64,000 nt of DNA, taken from assembly GCF_029873635.1 (NCBI RefSeq), contig NC_080422.1:9331764-9395763 (forward strand), read 5' to 3'. Below are positions 11,168 to 23,952 of this stretch, in pieces. Under the pieces are notes generated by a model. It had not been told where the DNA came from. It saw only the letters and a list, made by a program, of their open reading frames with translations, and made no database searches. This stretch comes from Malania oleifera (Eukaryota > Streptophyta > Magnoliopsida > Santalales > Ximeniaceae). Each line of letters begins with the position of its first letter. Positions within the stretch are counted from its first letter, which is position 1. The position numbers were made by a program, and so were the translations under genes.

Positions 11168-13796
11168 CTATAGCCCCTGACAGTTGAACTTGGCCACCTT
11201 AGACAGCCCATCAACAGCTTCAACCAAGTGATCAAGCCTGGCCACAAACTCGATAAGCAAGGAAGTAAAAGTGGCAAGTGACAATGCTGCAGTGCTCTCC
11301 AGTGCCCTCATCCTCGGCAGAGAGTCTGCACTAAACCCTCCTTCTTCATCAAAAGTGCCTGCTTCTATAGGCGGCCATGAATGCAGCCTTCTTGATTGCT
11401 TCCTCATCATCTCATGGTATGACTCTGCCTGTACTGGTGGGACAGTGGTCCCCGAAGACATGTTTAGGGTCGCCAGATTTAGGTTCTGTTCAAGGTTGTT
11501 GCCATCATGCTCTGCCAATTGGTTTGAGAGGTCACTTGGGGCAGATGAGAGGGCATGGGAGAGCTTGGAAACTGGCATGGTGAGGTTATCAGGAGGTTCA
11601 TAATGGGATGTTAGGAGAAAGGCATGCATATCTATGACACGTTGGAGTCGCTCGGTTGAGCTGTGAACCCTCTTCAGTAGGGAGGTATGGAAGCGCTGCT
11701 TCATGTTGCTTATGTCTTTGCCCAAACTCCTTACAAGCTCTGCAGCCTGGTTGGCTGCATCTTGAATCTCTGGCTGGAATCTGATACGGAGGTCATGGGG
11801 TGCCTAAATGCACACATAATATGTATTAGTAGTGATTTCAAAAGTTGTTATTGGAAGTGAAGAATATTGCCATGGTTTCTGTAGCAAAATATAATTCTTT
11901 TTTTCTTTTTTCCCTTCTTGTTTTAGATAAAATAGCAAGATATAATGATTTCATTATTACTATTAGATTTGTCCCGTTTTATGTTTGTTTACTATGTACC
12001 TTTCTGGCTAAAATCAGATAATGATTTAGCCATTAATCAGAAGTTAATCTGATTCCCTTTTCAAAATTTTACTGCAGTACGCTACTACTGTGGTTTACAT
12101 TAACATTTTTGGGAAGCCTTCTTATCTTCTTTTATTAGAAACATTTTCCAGCCTGCCTAGGAAAATGCAGAAAGCTTGAAAGGTGAGAGCATCATGATGG
12201 GTGCTTCGTTAAGATCTATATGATGGGCCTGGCAACCCTGCAGGAGGAGCATCAACCTTAGCATTGCTGCTGATGTTAGAGATGGAAAAACAAGGTGAAA
12301 AAAACACCAAGAATCTTGTGAGACTTGAACAATATTCTACCTTGTGTTTGTAAAAAAAAAAGTAGAGAAAAATGTTGCAGAACAGAAAAGCTTCAAGGTA
12401 TGTTACAATGTCATTTTCCTTAAAACGTTATTTGTTCCCCCCCCCCCCCCCCAACCAGATCGGTGTGCATTGAGTCAACAAATATGTTTCCAAAATACAA
12501 TGAAACTCATAATATAATATGATATCAATTTACGTTATACACAAACGAAAAACTCACAAACACCCTTAGAAAAATCTGAACAAATTTCTGAAATTCTGTT
12601 TCTGCATAAAACTGAATCCAGAATTGAAGAAGAAGAAGGAGAGAATGATTGAATATTTATATATGATTTTTGGAGTTAATTTTGTCTTTAAATAAATAGA
12701 ATTATGCCTATTTCCAATAGTTATTTGAATAAACAGTTACATCTATTCAAATTTAAACAATCAGTTAAATAACTGTTTCATTAACAGCCACTTGTCAGAT
12801 TAAAATCTGATAGATACATTATTTATACGGTTCAGATCGCATAACTTGATCTTATAAAAAATATGAGATTAATTTTAAGTCATTCGATCACGATCTCGCA
12901 ACGATACAACCATGGAAAGCGCAAAGTGCTTGTGCGCCAACTAAATGTGCCACTAGTACCCTACAGCTCACGCCGCACATGTGCGATCGTGACACACTAT
13001 GGTGCACTAGAGTTCACACTAACACTATCACTTAACCAACTTTAATAGAATATTTGTCCTTATTATTTATTTTTTTAAGACAATCACACATAATATTAAA
13101 TGTTTCTCATAAATACTTTAGAGAATTCAGAAATGAAAAACTTTGAAAACCATAAAATCGAAAAGTATTTGGTACTATGACTTGAAACCGTGAATTGGCA
13201 TAATAGTTCATATAATTTGTACAAGAATTTGTTCAAATTCGCGTGGTTTCAAATTTACAGTCCCAACTTGGCATTTTCCAGTCGAGGTTGAGCAGGAATA
13301 TGCCATCTGTCACACTTTTTAGAAATGCAGGTCTTGGCATGGCAATTATGTTGTGACAAAAAACTATACGACCCTGTATACTTCAATATATATATTTAAA
13401 AAAAAAAAAAAACCTAGGAATCACTTTTTGACTGCCGGCAGATGGGATTGATCAAGACGATGCCTGCTATGCCTAATAACCCAACAATGAATACTGTCTT
13501 CTTCGATCAAGGTTAATATTCGTGAAACCTCATCAACAAGAACAAATGCAACCTATATATGCCAATCTTTTAACAGGTGGTATGATTCCAGGTACCATTC
13601 CATTCACACCTCTCGTTTTTTCTTTCTGCCCTCTCCTACTCCACAGTAGCTCTCCATTCACACGTCCCTTTTTCCATGGGAATTTTCTTTACTCATACAG
13701 TTGTTATAGTAATGTATAGTGGACTATGAATATCCTCTGTTTCACTTGTTACCTTTTTGAGAATAACAGAACACATTTGAAGCTGCAAGAATGCTC

Positions 13797-13831
<35 letters not shown>

Positions 13832-14984
13832 CTGAATCTCGGAGTGTAAAACACCATGAAGTGCCATAATCTCACAAGCACAGTAACGTAGAACTGCTCC
13901 GACTTTGACATATTCCGACCATGGATAGAAGAATTGCCTAAACCTGCCGTGCGGCGGTTCCCATTTTGCAGAATTAGCCTAGGGCCAAAGAGGAAAGGCA
14001 TTTTTATTAACGATAATTAACCGACAATTTCACAATTAAAAATAAATAGGTCGAGTTTCTAACTTGAACTCAAATAAAATCGAAACGAGAAGGGGCAGCT
14101 GTGTTCGAATAACTCTACCAATGATTCTAGTTTGGTGGAGGAATTCAGGATGTCTCGGCATTTCACGTAGGCAGGCTCATCTGGAAAAGCGTCCATGAGA
14201 GTCTTGGAGAACTCTGGAAGGTCCGACCCATCGTCTTCCAAATATTTCCGAATACATTCTGAAATCAACCCATGATTGTACCCACATCAAAAACCAAATT
14301 CAGGTATCCCAAGAGGAGGGAGCAGATAAAATAGGTTACCTTCTAGTGAGTCAGCCACCGAGTTAAAGCCATCGACCAGCTCTTTGTGCAGCTGCTCCCC
14401 AGCCCATATGGGGAAAACGAGCAAATTTACTAGAACTGCCACGAGCCCTCCAATGGCGATGGAGTAAACCCGATTCATGGAAGTTTGGATCGGGTTCCCC
14501 ATTCGGTACCCAGACACTATGATCAAACAGTAGGTGAAAAGTATGACCCGAAACCCGTACTCGTATTGCTTAAGCGATGGCCATAACTTGATAAACGATG
14601 TAACAGCTCCTGTCCATTAATCAATAGATAATTAAAAATATACTTAATACTATATATAAGATTAATTAATTATACAGTGCTAAATATATACATACAACTA
14701 ATCATATATTAAGGACATACCCATGAGAAAAATGCTAAGACCAATAATAATCGGTTCGGTGACCCGACCCGTTTGTAGAGCCAACTGAGCAACCGCAACC
14801 GCCAGAATCCCTGCCAGCAAGCTTCCGAGTGCCCGGTTGAGTCCTCGATTAAAAGTTGCACCTTTTCATCGTTTATAAACAAAAAACCACAAAATATATA
14901 TATTAACCTTTCCATCATCAAACATGATTAATTCAGATATAATTAATTATATCATGCATGTTTGTTTATGATGTATATATGATG

Positions 14985-15024
<40 letters not shown>

Positions 15025-15369
15025 CATATGTGTGTGTGTATATATGTATATTATACCAACTGTGTATTCAAACAAGACGGCAACGGTGAGGATGGACCAG
15101 ATGATGTTGGTGCCAAACAGGTCATAAGGAGCTTGGAACAGAATGAGCAGGGACACCAGCAGGACAGCGAGGCCGACCTTTAAGGAGAATGTGACTCTGT
15201 TGTAATCTTCTCTGCAAAATTCCCAAACCTTCCTAATCCAACCTTTGATGCTTTTGCAGTTGCAGTTGCAGGAAAGCAAGGATCTCTCCCTATAGTCTCC
15301 CTGTTTAGCTGCAGCTTTGGAGCATGATGGAACTACATTGATCTCTACACTACCCTTCTTTCCACTCAT
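11168..15369 (-). CDS. ALMT: ALMT-family anion channel (aluminium-activated malate transporter-like)
   Basis: Six exons on the minus strand: 15369-15057, 14861-14721, 14609-14340, 14258-14119, 13978-13832 and 11803-11168. All introns are GT-AG. The total is 1647 nt, 548 residues. The start MSGKKGS is chosen because the family's conserved part begins soon after it. Residues 45-105 (WEFCREDYNRVTFSLKVGLA, then FGTNIIWSILTVAVLFEYTVG) hold the first membrane segments. Exons 2-3 give the remaining helices (FNRGLNRALGSLLAGILA, EYGFRVILFTYCLIIVSGYR, GGLVAVLVNLLVFPIWAGEQ). WEPPHG, the family's WEP motif, is at 294-299. The rest is the long cytosolic helical tail, ending in a conserved LIEFVARLDHLVEAV block. 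ALMT proteins are membrane channels passing malate and other anions at the plasma membrane or tonoplast. The sequence seems closest to the Arabidopsis ALMT10 type from memory, so the exact member is uncertain. No coding defects are seen. Intron 5 is 2.0 kb and starts in a microsatellite. Confidence 0.93.
11804..13831 (-). other. ALMT intron 5, content
   Basis: 2028 bp between exon 5 and exon 6. It holds a run of 16 C (12437-12452), AT-rich sequence, and a GC-richer block at about 12860-13040 that looks like dispersed repeat but that I cannot assign. A 60-codon open frame at 12863-13045 has no recognisable domain. No other gene is supported. Confidence 0.6.
13799..13829. repeat. (AG)n microsatellite at the ALMT intron 5 donor
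   Basis: About 15 AG units on the plus strand. On the gene's strand the intron reads GTTCTCTCTCT..., so the CT repeat begins at about intron position +4. Confidence 0.9.
14987..15020. repeat. (TA)n microsatellite in ALMT intron 1
   Basis: 34 bp of TA, followed by a degenerate CATACATATGTGTGTG tract, inside the 195 bp intron between exons 1 and 2. Confidence 0.9.
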
Positions 15370-15857
15370 TCTCTCCCAGTATGTTAATATGGATATATCG
15401 ATATGTTTTCGAAACTCGATCCAGCTCAGGTTTTCAATCGATATCGATAGATTGGGTAGAAGTAAGTGATGATCCTCTTGAGGAGGTGGTCGATGATGGA
15501 GCCGAAGACAATGTATATATATACACATGCATGCAGTGAGGAGGAGACTGATATGATGGGATTGAAATGTACGTTTGGGGGAGTGCGTGAATGCAACTGG
15601 CCAAGGGAGAAAAAAAGGATGCATGCCAATTACTTGTGTGGCCAAGGAGGTAGGGGTTTGTGGAGAGAATTGAAAGAATAAGGGGGTAGAGCAATAATAG
15701 AAGCTGAAGATGATCAAAGCAGCTGGGATAAAGCAAATACAACAACGAAAAAAGAGATGCTTGACCTCAATAATGCAGCAGTAGGGATCCATACCTGGAG
15801 AATTAGCATCCAACGTAACCATGCATGCATGTGACTACTCACGCGTTTTTCATTCGC

Positions 15858-15905
<48 letters not shown>

Positions 15906-16732
15906 ATATGTGTATGTTTAATGTACATACTATTCTTGAATCTTGCCTAATTAACAAGTTCAATTAAACATTTGAATAACACCCACTTTAACATGCTTAA
16001 AACTTTTTTTTTTTTTTGGTAAAGTACATATTTGTATCTTTTTGTAAAATCAAGTTAGTTTGTGCCTTTCGGTAAAAAATAGAGAAATGTTTGTGAAAAT
16101 TTTGAAACATTAGAGGATGTCCAGGACGGGCATACTTCTACCAGTTATTTTAACCATTGAAAAACGTCTTCCAATAAAATTTTTTTTATATTTTTACTAC
16201 CACTTTATATCACTACTATACATTTCCTAAGAGGAAATGTGGTTGAACTGAAAAACCAGCATGCGTGGAATTTATGCGTAGGAAGGAGTCTGTGCCCAAA
16301 GATGGAGAAATTGGTAAGGCAACTAAACTGCTTGAAATTTTGTATTCTTTTAACTATGAAACTAAGTAGTGATGTGATCTACTAGTTCCAAATAGTTATT
16401 ATCCATCATAACAATCTTATTTCGAGTTCAAATAAGGAGGATTTTTATTTACAAACTCAGTGACTTGGACTTAGCCATATTCATATCATGGTAGGAGGTT
16501 ATCATTCAGGCAATTGAAAATGGAGAGCCGGGAATGATCGATTGCATTATCCCTACCTTTAATTTGAATTAACCTAAGAAAAAGGGGACGACCTAATGTT
16601 GGAGATCGAATTGAAAGAATGTGAGTATAGTAAGAAATATTTGATTTTCGTAAAGCACAAGATGATACGAAAGACATATATGACTAATATGGACATGGAG
16701 ATGGACATTTATACCTGTTTGTGGGATATAAT
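15370..16732 (-). promoter_or_regulatory. ALMT 5' UTR and promoter region
   Basis: Contains an (AT)n microsatellite at 15861-15902 and two RY-type CATGCATG motifs, at about 15524-15531 and 15822-15833 (the latter CATGCATGCATG). RY motifs are bound by B3-domain factors in seed and other genes; use here is inference. The frame stays open upstream of the chosen start to 15822, but this stretch is low-complexity and has no family similarity. From about 15960 to 16732 nothing else is recognised. Confidence 0.45.
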
Positions 16733-16959
16733 TGTAAAATACAGGAATGTCTTTTGAGATGCAGGCAGAAAGAATCAACTATATTCTCTTTTATTAGAAA
16801 AACTGAACTACTACTTTTATTATACAAGTAGTCTTCTTATATATAGATACAATAACAGCAATTGAACAACTAATCTAATTACACATATTAGTTATAACAG
16901 CTTTATGTATTTTGTTTTGGTTCTTGATCTTGCTCCAAGGCATCTTGTAAGCTCCAACA
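16733..16959 (-). repeat. Downstream LTR of the young copia element
   Basis: TGTAAAATACAGG...GCTCCAACA, 227 bp, 224 identical to 21522-21748. It has a minus-strand TATA-like CTATATATAAG at about 16836-16846. Confidence 0.93.
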
Positions 16960-19900
16960 CCCCCCCTCAAGATGAGAATGGATATTTATCATTCCCATCT
17001 TGTGAATAAGATGATGAAAATGGATTGAACCAAGAGGCTTGGTTAAGATATCAGCTAGTTGGTGCTTAGAAGGAACATGAATTATATTGATGAGGCATGC
17101 TTGCAGTTTTTCTCGAACCAAGTGGCAATCCAGCTGAATATGCTTAGTCCTTTCATGATGTACAGGATTAGAGGCAATTTCAGAAGCTGGTTTGCTGTCT
17201 GTGTATAATAAAGCAGCTTGAGGATGAGAAATATGCAAATCAGCTAACAGATAAAGAAGCCATTGAATTTCACATGTAGTTGTAGCTAAAGCTCTGTACT
17301 CAGACTCAGCAGATGATCTACTGACAGTAGGCTGCTTCTTCGATTTTCAGGAAATAAGAGAATCGCCAAGAAAAACTGTAAAACTAGTCACACTTCTGCG
17401 AGTATCCAAACAACCACCCCAATCACTGTCTGAGTATGCCTTGAGATGAATAGATGAGTTTGCAGACATAAAAATACCCTAACCTGGTGTAGATTTAATG
17501 TATCGGAGAACTCTTTCAGCAGCTCAAAGATGAAGTGTACTTGGATTAGCCATAAACTGACTCAATGCTTGAACAGAAAAAGCAATATCAGGCCTAGTTA
17601 TAGTTAAGTACAACAATCGACCTATAAGCCTTCGAAATGATGCAGGATCAGTTAGGGAAGGAGAAAGATCTGCAGTACTGAGTTTCAGAGTAGAATCCAT
17701 GGGAAAATTGGCTGGTTTACAGCCAGAGAAACCACTGTCTTGGAGAATATCTAGGGCATATTTTCACTGAGATATGGCAATGCCTTTAGCTGATCTGGCT
17801 ATTTCCAAACCCAAGATGTATTTTAATTCACCAAGATCCTTGATTGTAAAAGAATCATGGAGAAATTTCTTAACTTCATTAATCTGATCAATACTATCAG
17901 AAGCAATAATAACATCATCAACATAAATGAGTAAAGCTATAAAAGCTGAGGAAGTTGTTTTGATAAAGAGAGAAGAATCTGATTTGCCCTGAGTAAAACC
18001 AATTTGCAGCAAAGAGGTGGATAACTTGGAAAACCATTGGCGTGATGCTTGTTTTAATCCATAGATACTCTTTTTGAGTTTGCATACACGAGGGTCATTA
18101 GCTGAAGAGTAGCCTGGTGGTAATTGCATATATACCTCTTCATTAAGATCTCCATGTAAGAAGACATTATTTACATCTAATTGATGTAAATGCCAGTGTT
18201 TTATAGCAGCAACCGCAAGTAATGTTCGCACAGTTGTCATTTTAGCAACAGGAGAGTAAGTATCAAAAAAATCTAACCTTCTTGTTGAGTATAGCCCTTG
18301 GCCACTAGTCTGGATTTATGCCTCGCGATTGTGCCATCAGCATTGAACTTTAAACAATAGACTCATTTACAACCTATTGCAGTCTTATTGGATGGTAAAA
18401 TAGCAAGATCCCAAGTATTGTTTAATTCGTTTGCCATGGCATTTTGCCATTAAGGATGAACAATAGCCTATTTGAATGTGTGAGGTTCGAAAGTGGAAGT
18501 AACAGCAGCAACAAATGTTTTATATTTAAGGGATAACTGAGAAGTAGAAAGATAATGAAGAATAGAATGAGGATTACCTTTAACAGAAGCTGAGTTACAA
18601 TTGGAAGATGATTGAGATGCTGGAAGTGTTTGAGCCATATTACCACAATAAAAATTCTTAAGTATGCAGGAGGATTTCTGATCCTTTGAGATCTTCTGAG
18701 AGTATCAATATGAGTATGTTCAATGGAAGTGTCCTCAAAATGGGGAGTATGTGTAATAGAAGTTGAAGAATGGGTGGACTTTGAAGAATCAAAATATTGA
18801 GGAAAATTAGGAAAAACAAAAGGTGTATGAATTGTGTCTGGTATGGAAGGAAATATAGATTCATGAAAAACTACATTTCTGGAAATAAAAGTTTTGAGAG
18901 TAACAAGATCCAAAAGTTTATACCCTTTTACATTTGGAGGATAACCCAGAAAAATACATTTCGAAGCTCTTGGTTGGAATTTTCCTCTATGAGCAGTGAG
19001 TGTGCTAGCAAAACACAAACACCCAAAAACTTTTAGATAGTTATAAGCTGGATGTTTTTGAAATAAAAGAAAGTATGGTGTTTGATTTTGAAGATTAGAA
19101 GAAGGGGTTCTATTAATAAGATGTGTGGTTGTTAGCACACAATCTGTCCAATAAGAAAGTGGCAATTTGGATTGAAAAAGCAAAGCTCTAGCCATATTAA
19201 GTAAATGTTGATGTTTTCTTTCAACTTTACCATTTTGTTGAGGTGTTTCAACACAGGATAATTGATGTATTATGCCATGACTATTGTAAAAATCAGGCAT
19301 GTTAAACTCTTGGCCATTATCAGTTCTAAGAGTTTGAATCAATGTGTTGAATTGAGTATGAACATAAGAAACAAATTTTGTGAGAATATTACAAGTTTCT
19401 GTTTTGGTTTTCATGAGATAAAGCCAAGTAAATCTTGTATAATCATCTACAGTAGTGAGAAAATAATGAAAACCAGAATATGAAATAGGTGAAAAAGGAC
19501 CCCAAATGTCACAATGAACTAATTGAAAAGCTTTATTGGAATAACTGCTTGATACAGGAAATACAAGCCTTTTCTGTTTGGCTAAAGGACAAACTTCACA
19601 TATATGAATTGGATTTGTTGATACATTGGGATTTATAGCATTGATAAATTTCATTCTAGTAAAGGGAATATGTCCTAGGCGAAAATGCCAAATATCAACA
19701 TTGATAGTACAATTATTTGCTGAAGAAACAGAAGATTTACACTTGAGATCAGATTTATCCCTTGCTATAACAGGAGATTGTTGTAGATGATATAGGCCAG
19801 ATTTTACTTCAGCAAGACCAATCATCTTCCAGCTGATTAGGTTCTGCAAAATACATTTGGATTGAAGAAAAAATAAACCAATAGAATTTTCTTTAGTAAG

Positions 19901-21521
19901 TTTTGAAGTAGAAATGAGATTAACACTGAAAGAAGAAATATAAAGAGCATTATATAAAATAATATCAGCTGAAAAATGAACAGTTCCAGTAAAAATAACA
20001 GGAGCAGATTGACCATTCGGCAAATAAACTGCAGATGGTTGTTTTGGTAGATGAATTGAAGTGAAAAAATGAGGAGAACAAATCATATGATCTATAGCTC
20101 CTGTATCAAGAATCCATGGAGAAGAGTTTTTGTCAGCTGAAACAACATGACAGGAAATGCTACCTGATGTAGAGACTGTATTTGCTGTAGGGGTTGCATT
20201 TGTATTTGAAAGGCTATTTGCAAGGGATAGCAAGTTTTGAATTTGCTCTTGAGAAAATATATTTGAGATGCTTGAATTAAATTCCAAAGAAGAAGCAACG
20301 TTTGCATTTGACAAATTTGTATTTGTATTTCCATTTTGAGGAGTAATAATTTTCTTGCCTCGTGGACCTTTCCATCCAGGTGGAAATCCAATCAAATGAA
20401 AACACTTATCTGCAAGGTGACCAGTATATCCACAATGAGAACAAATAATATTTCCTCTGGCTTTTGATTTTGTGAAACGAGTACCATTAGTAATAACAGA
20501 CTTCTGTGTTTGTGCAGCAATCATAGCATGAGAATCCATGGAAAAACCAACAGCATTAGACAATGATCTTTGACTTTCTTTTTGTAGTAGCAAAGAAAAA
20601 ACTTTGCTCATAGAAGGCAAAGGTGATTGGAGAAGTAATTGACTTCGCATCATAGAGTCGGAATCATGCAAACCAATGAGAAATTTCATCACATAATCTG
20701 ATTGCTGCCTATCTGTAAAAATCTTTAAAAGATTGCAAGAACATCTATCAAGAATTCCACATTTGCAACTTGGAATTGATCTATAGCTAATATATTCATC
20801 CCAGAGTGTCTTGAATTCATTGAAATATTCAGTGACTGATCTTGCTCCTTGAGAAATTGAATTAAGAGATTTTTCTAGGGTAAAGACTCTTGGACCATCA
20901 CTTCGAAGATACCTTGTTTTGAGTTCTTCCCAAACATCACACGCAGCTGTGAAGTACAGCAGACTTCCACGAATTTCTTTTGCTATGGAATTCATTAGCC
21001 AAGATAAAATGAGATTATTTGCTCTTAACCAAGCATTTTGAATCTGAGAATCACCAGAATTTGATTGAAGCAGAGTACCATCTATAAATGCAATTTTATT
21101 CTTAACTGTAATAGCAATGGAGATAGATCTACTCCACGCAACATAATTTGCACCAGTCAAGATTTCAGAAACTAGAAGAGCACCAGGATTATCCGATGGA
21201 TGCAAGTAATATACACTTGAAGAATCATCCGACGGATTTCTTGAAGATTCATCAGCATTTGCCATAGAAGCAGAATGCGTAGAAGATTCAGGTTCCGCCA
21301 TAGAAATGGAACAGTAAAGAGAGAAAAGAAAAAAAAAAATTAAGAGAACAATTAGAAATTGAATCAATTAATTTCTGAAATTTGAAAAACTCCCTTGATC
21401 AACCACAGTTGTGTCTGCAGTTGAATTTCGAATTTTGAAGATGACTATGCTGCTCCTGCAATAAGCATTTCCCTGTGAAGTTCAATCAATGTGTCTGTCG
21501 GAAGCCATTGCTCTGATACCA

Positions 21522-21748
21522 TGTAAAATACAGGAATGCCTTTTGAGATGCAGGCAGAAAGAATCAACTATATTCTCTTTTATTAGAAAAACTGAACTAC
21601 TACTTTTATTATACAAGTAGTCTTCTTATATATAGATACAATAACAGCAATTGAACAACTAATCTAACTACACATATTAGTTATAACAGCTTTATATATT
21701 TTGTTTTGGTTCTTGATCTTGCTCCAAGGCATCTTGTAAGCTCCAACA
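21522..21748 (-). repeat. Upstream LTR of the young copia element
   Basis: 227 bp, same ends as 16733-16959. It is bordered on the inside by the initiator-Met primer site and on the outside by the ATAAT duplication. Confidence 0.93.
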
Positions 21749-22141
21749 ATAATCAAGAAACAAACATTCAACTTACTTAATGTGAAATTTGATTTAGAAC
21801 ATGGAATTATGCTCTTTTATCAATAAGCCGATGATCCTTATTGAAAGAAGCATGCCTACCATACTCTATATATATACCAAACAAGTAATTTCTAATTTTA
21901 GGGATATCAAAAACTATTTTTCGGTTCTCTGTCTAATAAAAAGCCTAAGACCTCATCATCAATTCTCACCTTGCTACTTCAATTTCTTAAGTTGAAATGA
22001 CAATTTTGAACATAAGACACGGTCCGCTTACAAAGAATTTCTATCTTCTTTTTTTTTTTTTTTCATCTGTTATATTTCACACACCACATTTAATTAAAAC
22101 TTTAAAGAATTATTTCTAGCATTCCTTATTAATACATCATG

Positions 22142-22503
22142 TGTTCGGAATTAACGACAAATTCTCGAAACCTGTGAGAAACAAAATAGATAAAGAATAT
22201 ACGTCAAAGAAAAATCAATCACACGCACAAGACAGTATTTATGTGGTTCGGCAATTTTGCGTATGTCCACGGAGTTGCAGGGATTTCAATATTATCATGA
22301 AGAAAAATACAGAGAGTACGGCGGTACAATGCTCTCTCTCTCCCGTTCTCTCGCGAAGTGTGACCGCTTACCCTAATCACCCAAAAACAATCATTTTATA
22401 GTCTTTCGCTCCATGGACTAAACTTTAGGATAAAAATATCTCATTAAAGAAAAGTCGGATCATCATCCAAATTTACGCAACTAGGCTCTACAAAAGCCCA
22501 ACA
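22142..22503 (-). mobile_element. Solo LTR, 362 bp, copy 1 of a pair
   Basis: TGTTCGGAATT...AGCCCAACA flanked by perfect TCATG duplications (22137-22141, 22504-22508). It aligns with 23953-24362 over most of its length (GTGAGAAACAAAATAGA, the leader motif at 22231-22266, AAAGTCGGATCATCATC). A minus-strand TATA-like CTATAAAATG is at about 22393-22402. It has no coding region. Confidence 0.85.
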
Positions 22504-23952
22504 TCATGCATCTATGTTATACATACATATATAACAAGACCTACTTTCTCTTAGCTTTCTTAATGTGGGAATATTGCATTGGGTAGGATTGATAGCAAGA
22601 ACTCGACTGAGATTTGAGATCTATGCACTTGCAACTTGCAACTTGCAACTTGCTTCCTACCTCTTCTAATAATAATAACTTTTAGGAAATATTAATTCCC
22701 ACGCATGCCTACAATCAAATTTGATAAAAAATATGAAAGAATTAAAGAGATGTTTAATCGTGGAAAACAATTTTTATTTTTTATTATTTTTTGAAATACT
22801 TTTTAGTTTTACGACAATTTTGCAAACAAAATAAATGAAAAATTACATTTCTTATTAATTTTCAAATGCGAATTTCTAATCCGAACACAACCCTGACGCT
22901 AATTAAGTCTTTCTGAAGCTTTCCGCAATGTCTCGTTCCACACCTTTCAATGTCGAATCATCGATCAAACTCGATCCGATTTAATTAATATTCTCGTGAA
23001 TTATTAAAAATGAAAACATAAAATCAAAGAAATACTGGTTTCTGAAAGCAAATCATCGAAGAATTCGCATGTATAGAATATATTCGTGGGGAACAAACTA
23101 AAATTGATTGCTGAAAGCACGTGTGCATGCATGAACAACTGAGCCTATGATCATTCAGTATTCCTACTCCATCTTCCTCATATCAGCAAACCTCTAAATC
23201 CCAACTCAAATAATTGTGCTTTGTTTTGCGCGTGAATCTATTCTTCTCTATGAATAATTAATTAATTAATTACCATAATTTTTTTTTATTACGATATAAT
23301 TAAATTCTCATCCCGAAAATCTTTTAAGATTAAAACCCGAAACAACCTTCATATAAAAGTTTCATTTTTATGCAAGCTTCTAAATATTTTTTTCTCTTTT
23401 ATATGGGAGTGTATTTATATATATAATCACTTTTAACTATACGTGTTTTGCATGTGACTTGTTCTAATTAATTAGTTTATTTGAACTTTGTTGTCCTTTC
23501 GTTTCTACGGTATTTCTTCGTCATAAGTGAGAGTTATTAATAAACTTGGGATAGAACCGCTATGTGAGTGGCTTCCGGCTCTTTTTCAAAAAAAAAAAAA
23601 AATTATATGGTATTTGTTCATAGTTAAGCGGGTTTCGATGAATGAGCCTGGCTCATACATGAAATAAGAGTACTTTTTTGAGAAGCTATGTACATGTGCA
23701 AATCCCTTTTAAGTTTCACTGCAACGAATTTGAATTTCTGCTTGTTTAATTTTCATTCCTTTGACCAATTTTACTCGTTACAATTATATTGTTCTCAATT
23801 AAAATTTGAATTTAATCTGGATGGGGATCACAAATCACGAGTCGCAAGTTAATTTGAATTGTTATATATGGCTCGTAAAAATTTTCAAACACGACTCCAA
23901 ATCAATCGCACAAATATGAATTTACTAAAAGCTTAAGAGTAAAATAATTAAG
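22504..23952. other. AT-rich intergenic sequence
   Basis: No gene or element is resolved. A small three-unit repeat of GCAACTT lies at about 22629-22652. Otherwise it is low-complexity A/T tracts. Confidence 0.5.

Larger units (their letters stand above)
16733..21748 (-). mobile_element. Young copia LTR retrotransposon, minus strand
   Basis: 5016 bp with ATAAT target duplications (16728-16732 and 21749-21753) and two 227 bp LTRs (16733-16959, 21522-21748). The primer-binding site next to the upstream LTR is TGGTATCAGAGCAATGG on the minus strand, complementary to initiator tRNA-Met. A purine tract GAGGGGGG precedes the downstream LTR. Domains on the minus strand: copia-like gag N-terminus ([20 protein letters not shown]), zinc knuckle [14 protein letters not shown] followed by a GFPPGWK block, protease with [14 protein letters not shown]-pre-integrase (HFRLGHIPF), integrase ([38 protein letters not shown]), reverse transcriptase (YVDDVIIAS) and RNase H end (about 16903-17238). 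It is nearly whole, with only a few breaks. The LTRs differ by three transitions, so this is the youngest datable insertion here. Confidence 0.93.

Noticed and set aside
12863-13045. 60-codon frame in ALMT intron 5
   Set aside because: No domain or splice context; looks like a dispersed repeat inside the intron.
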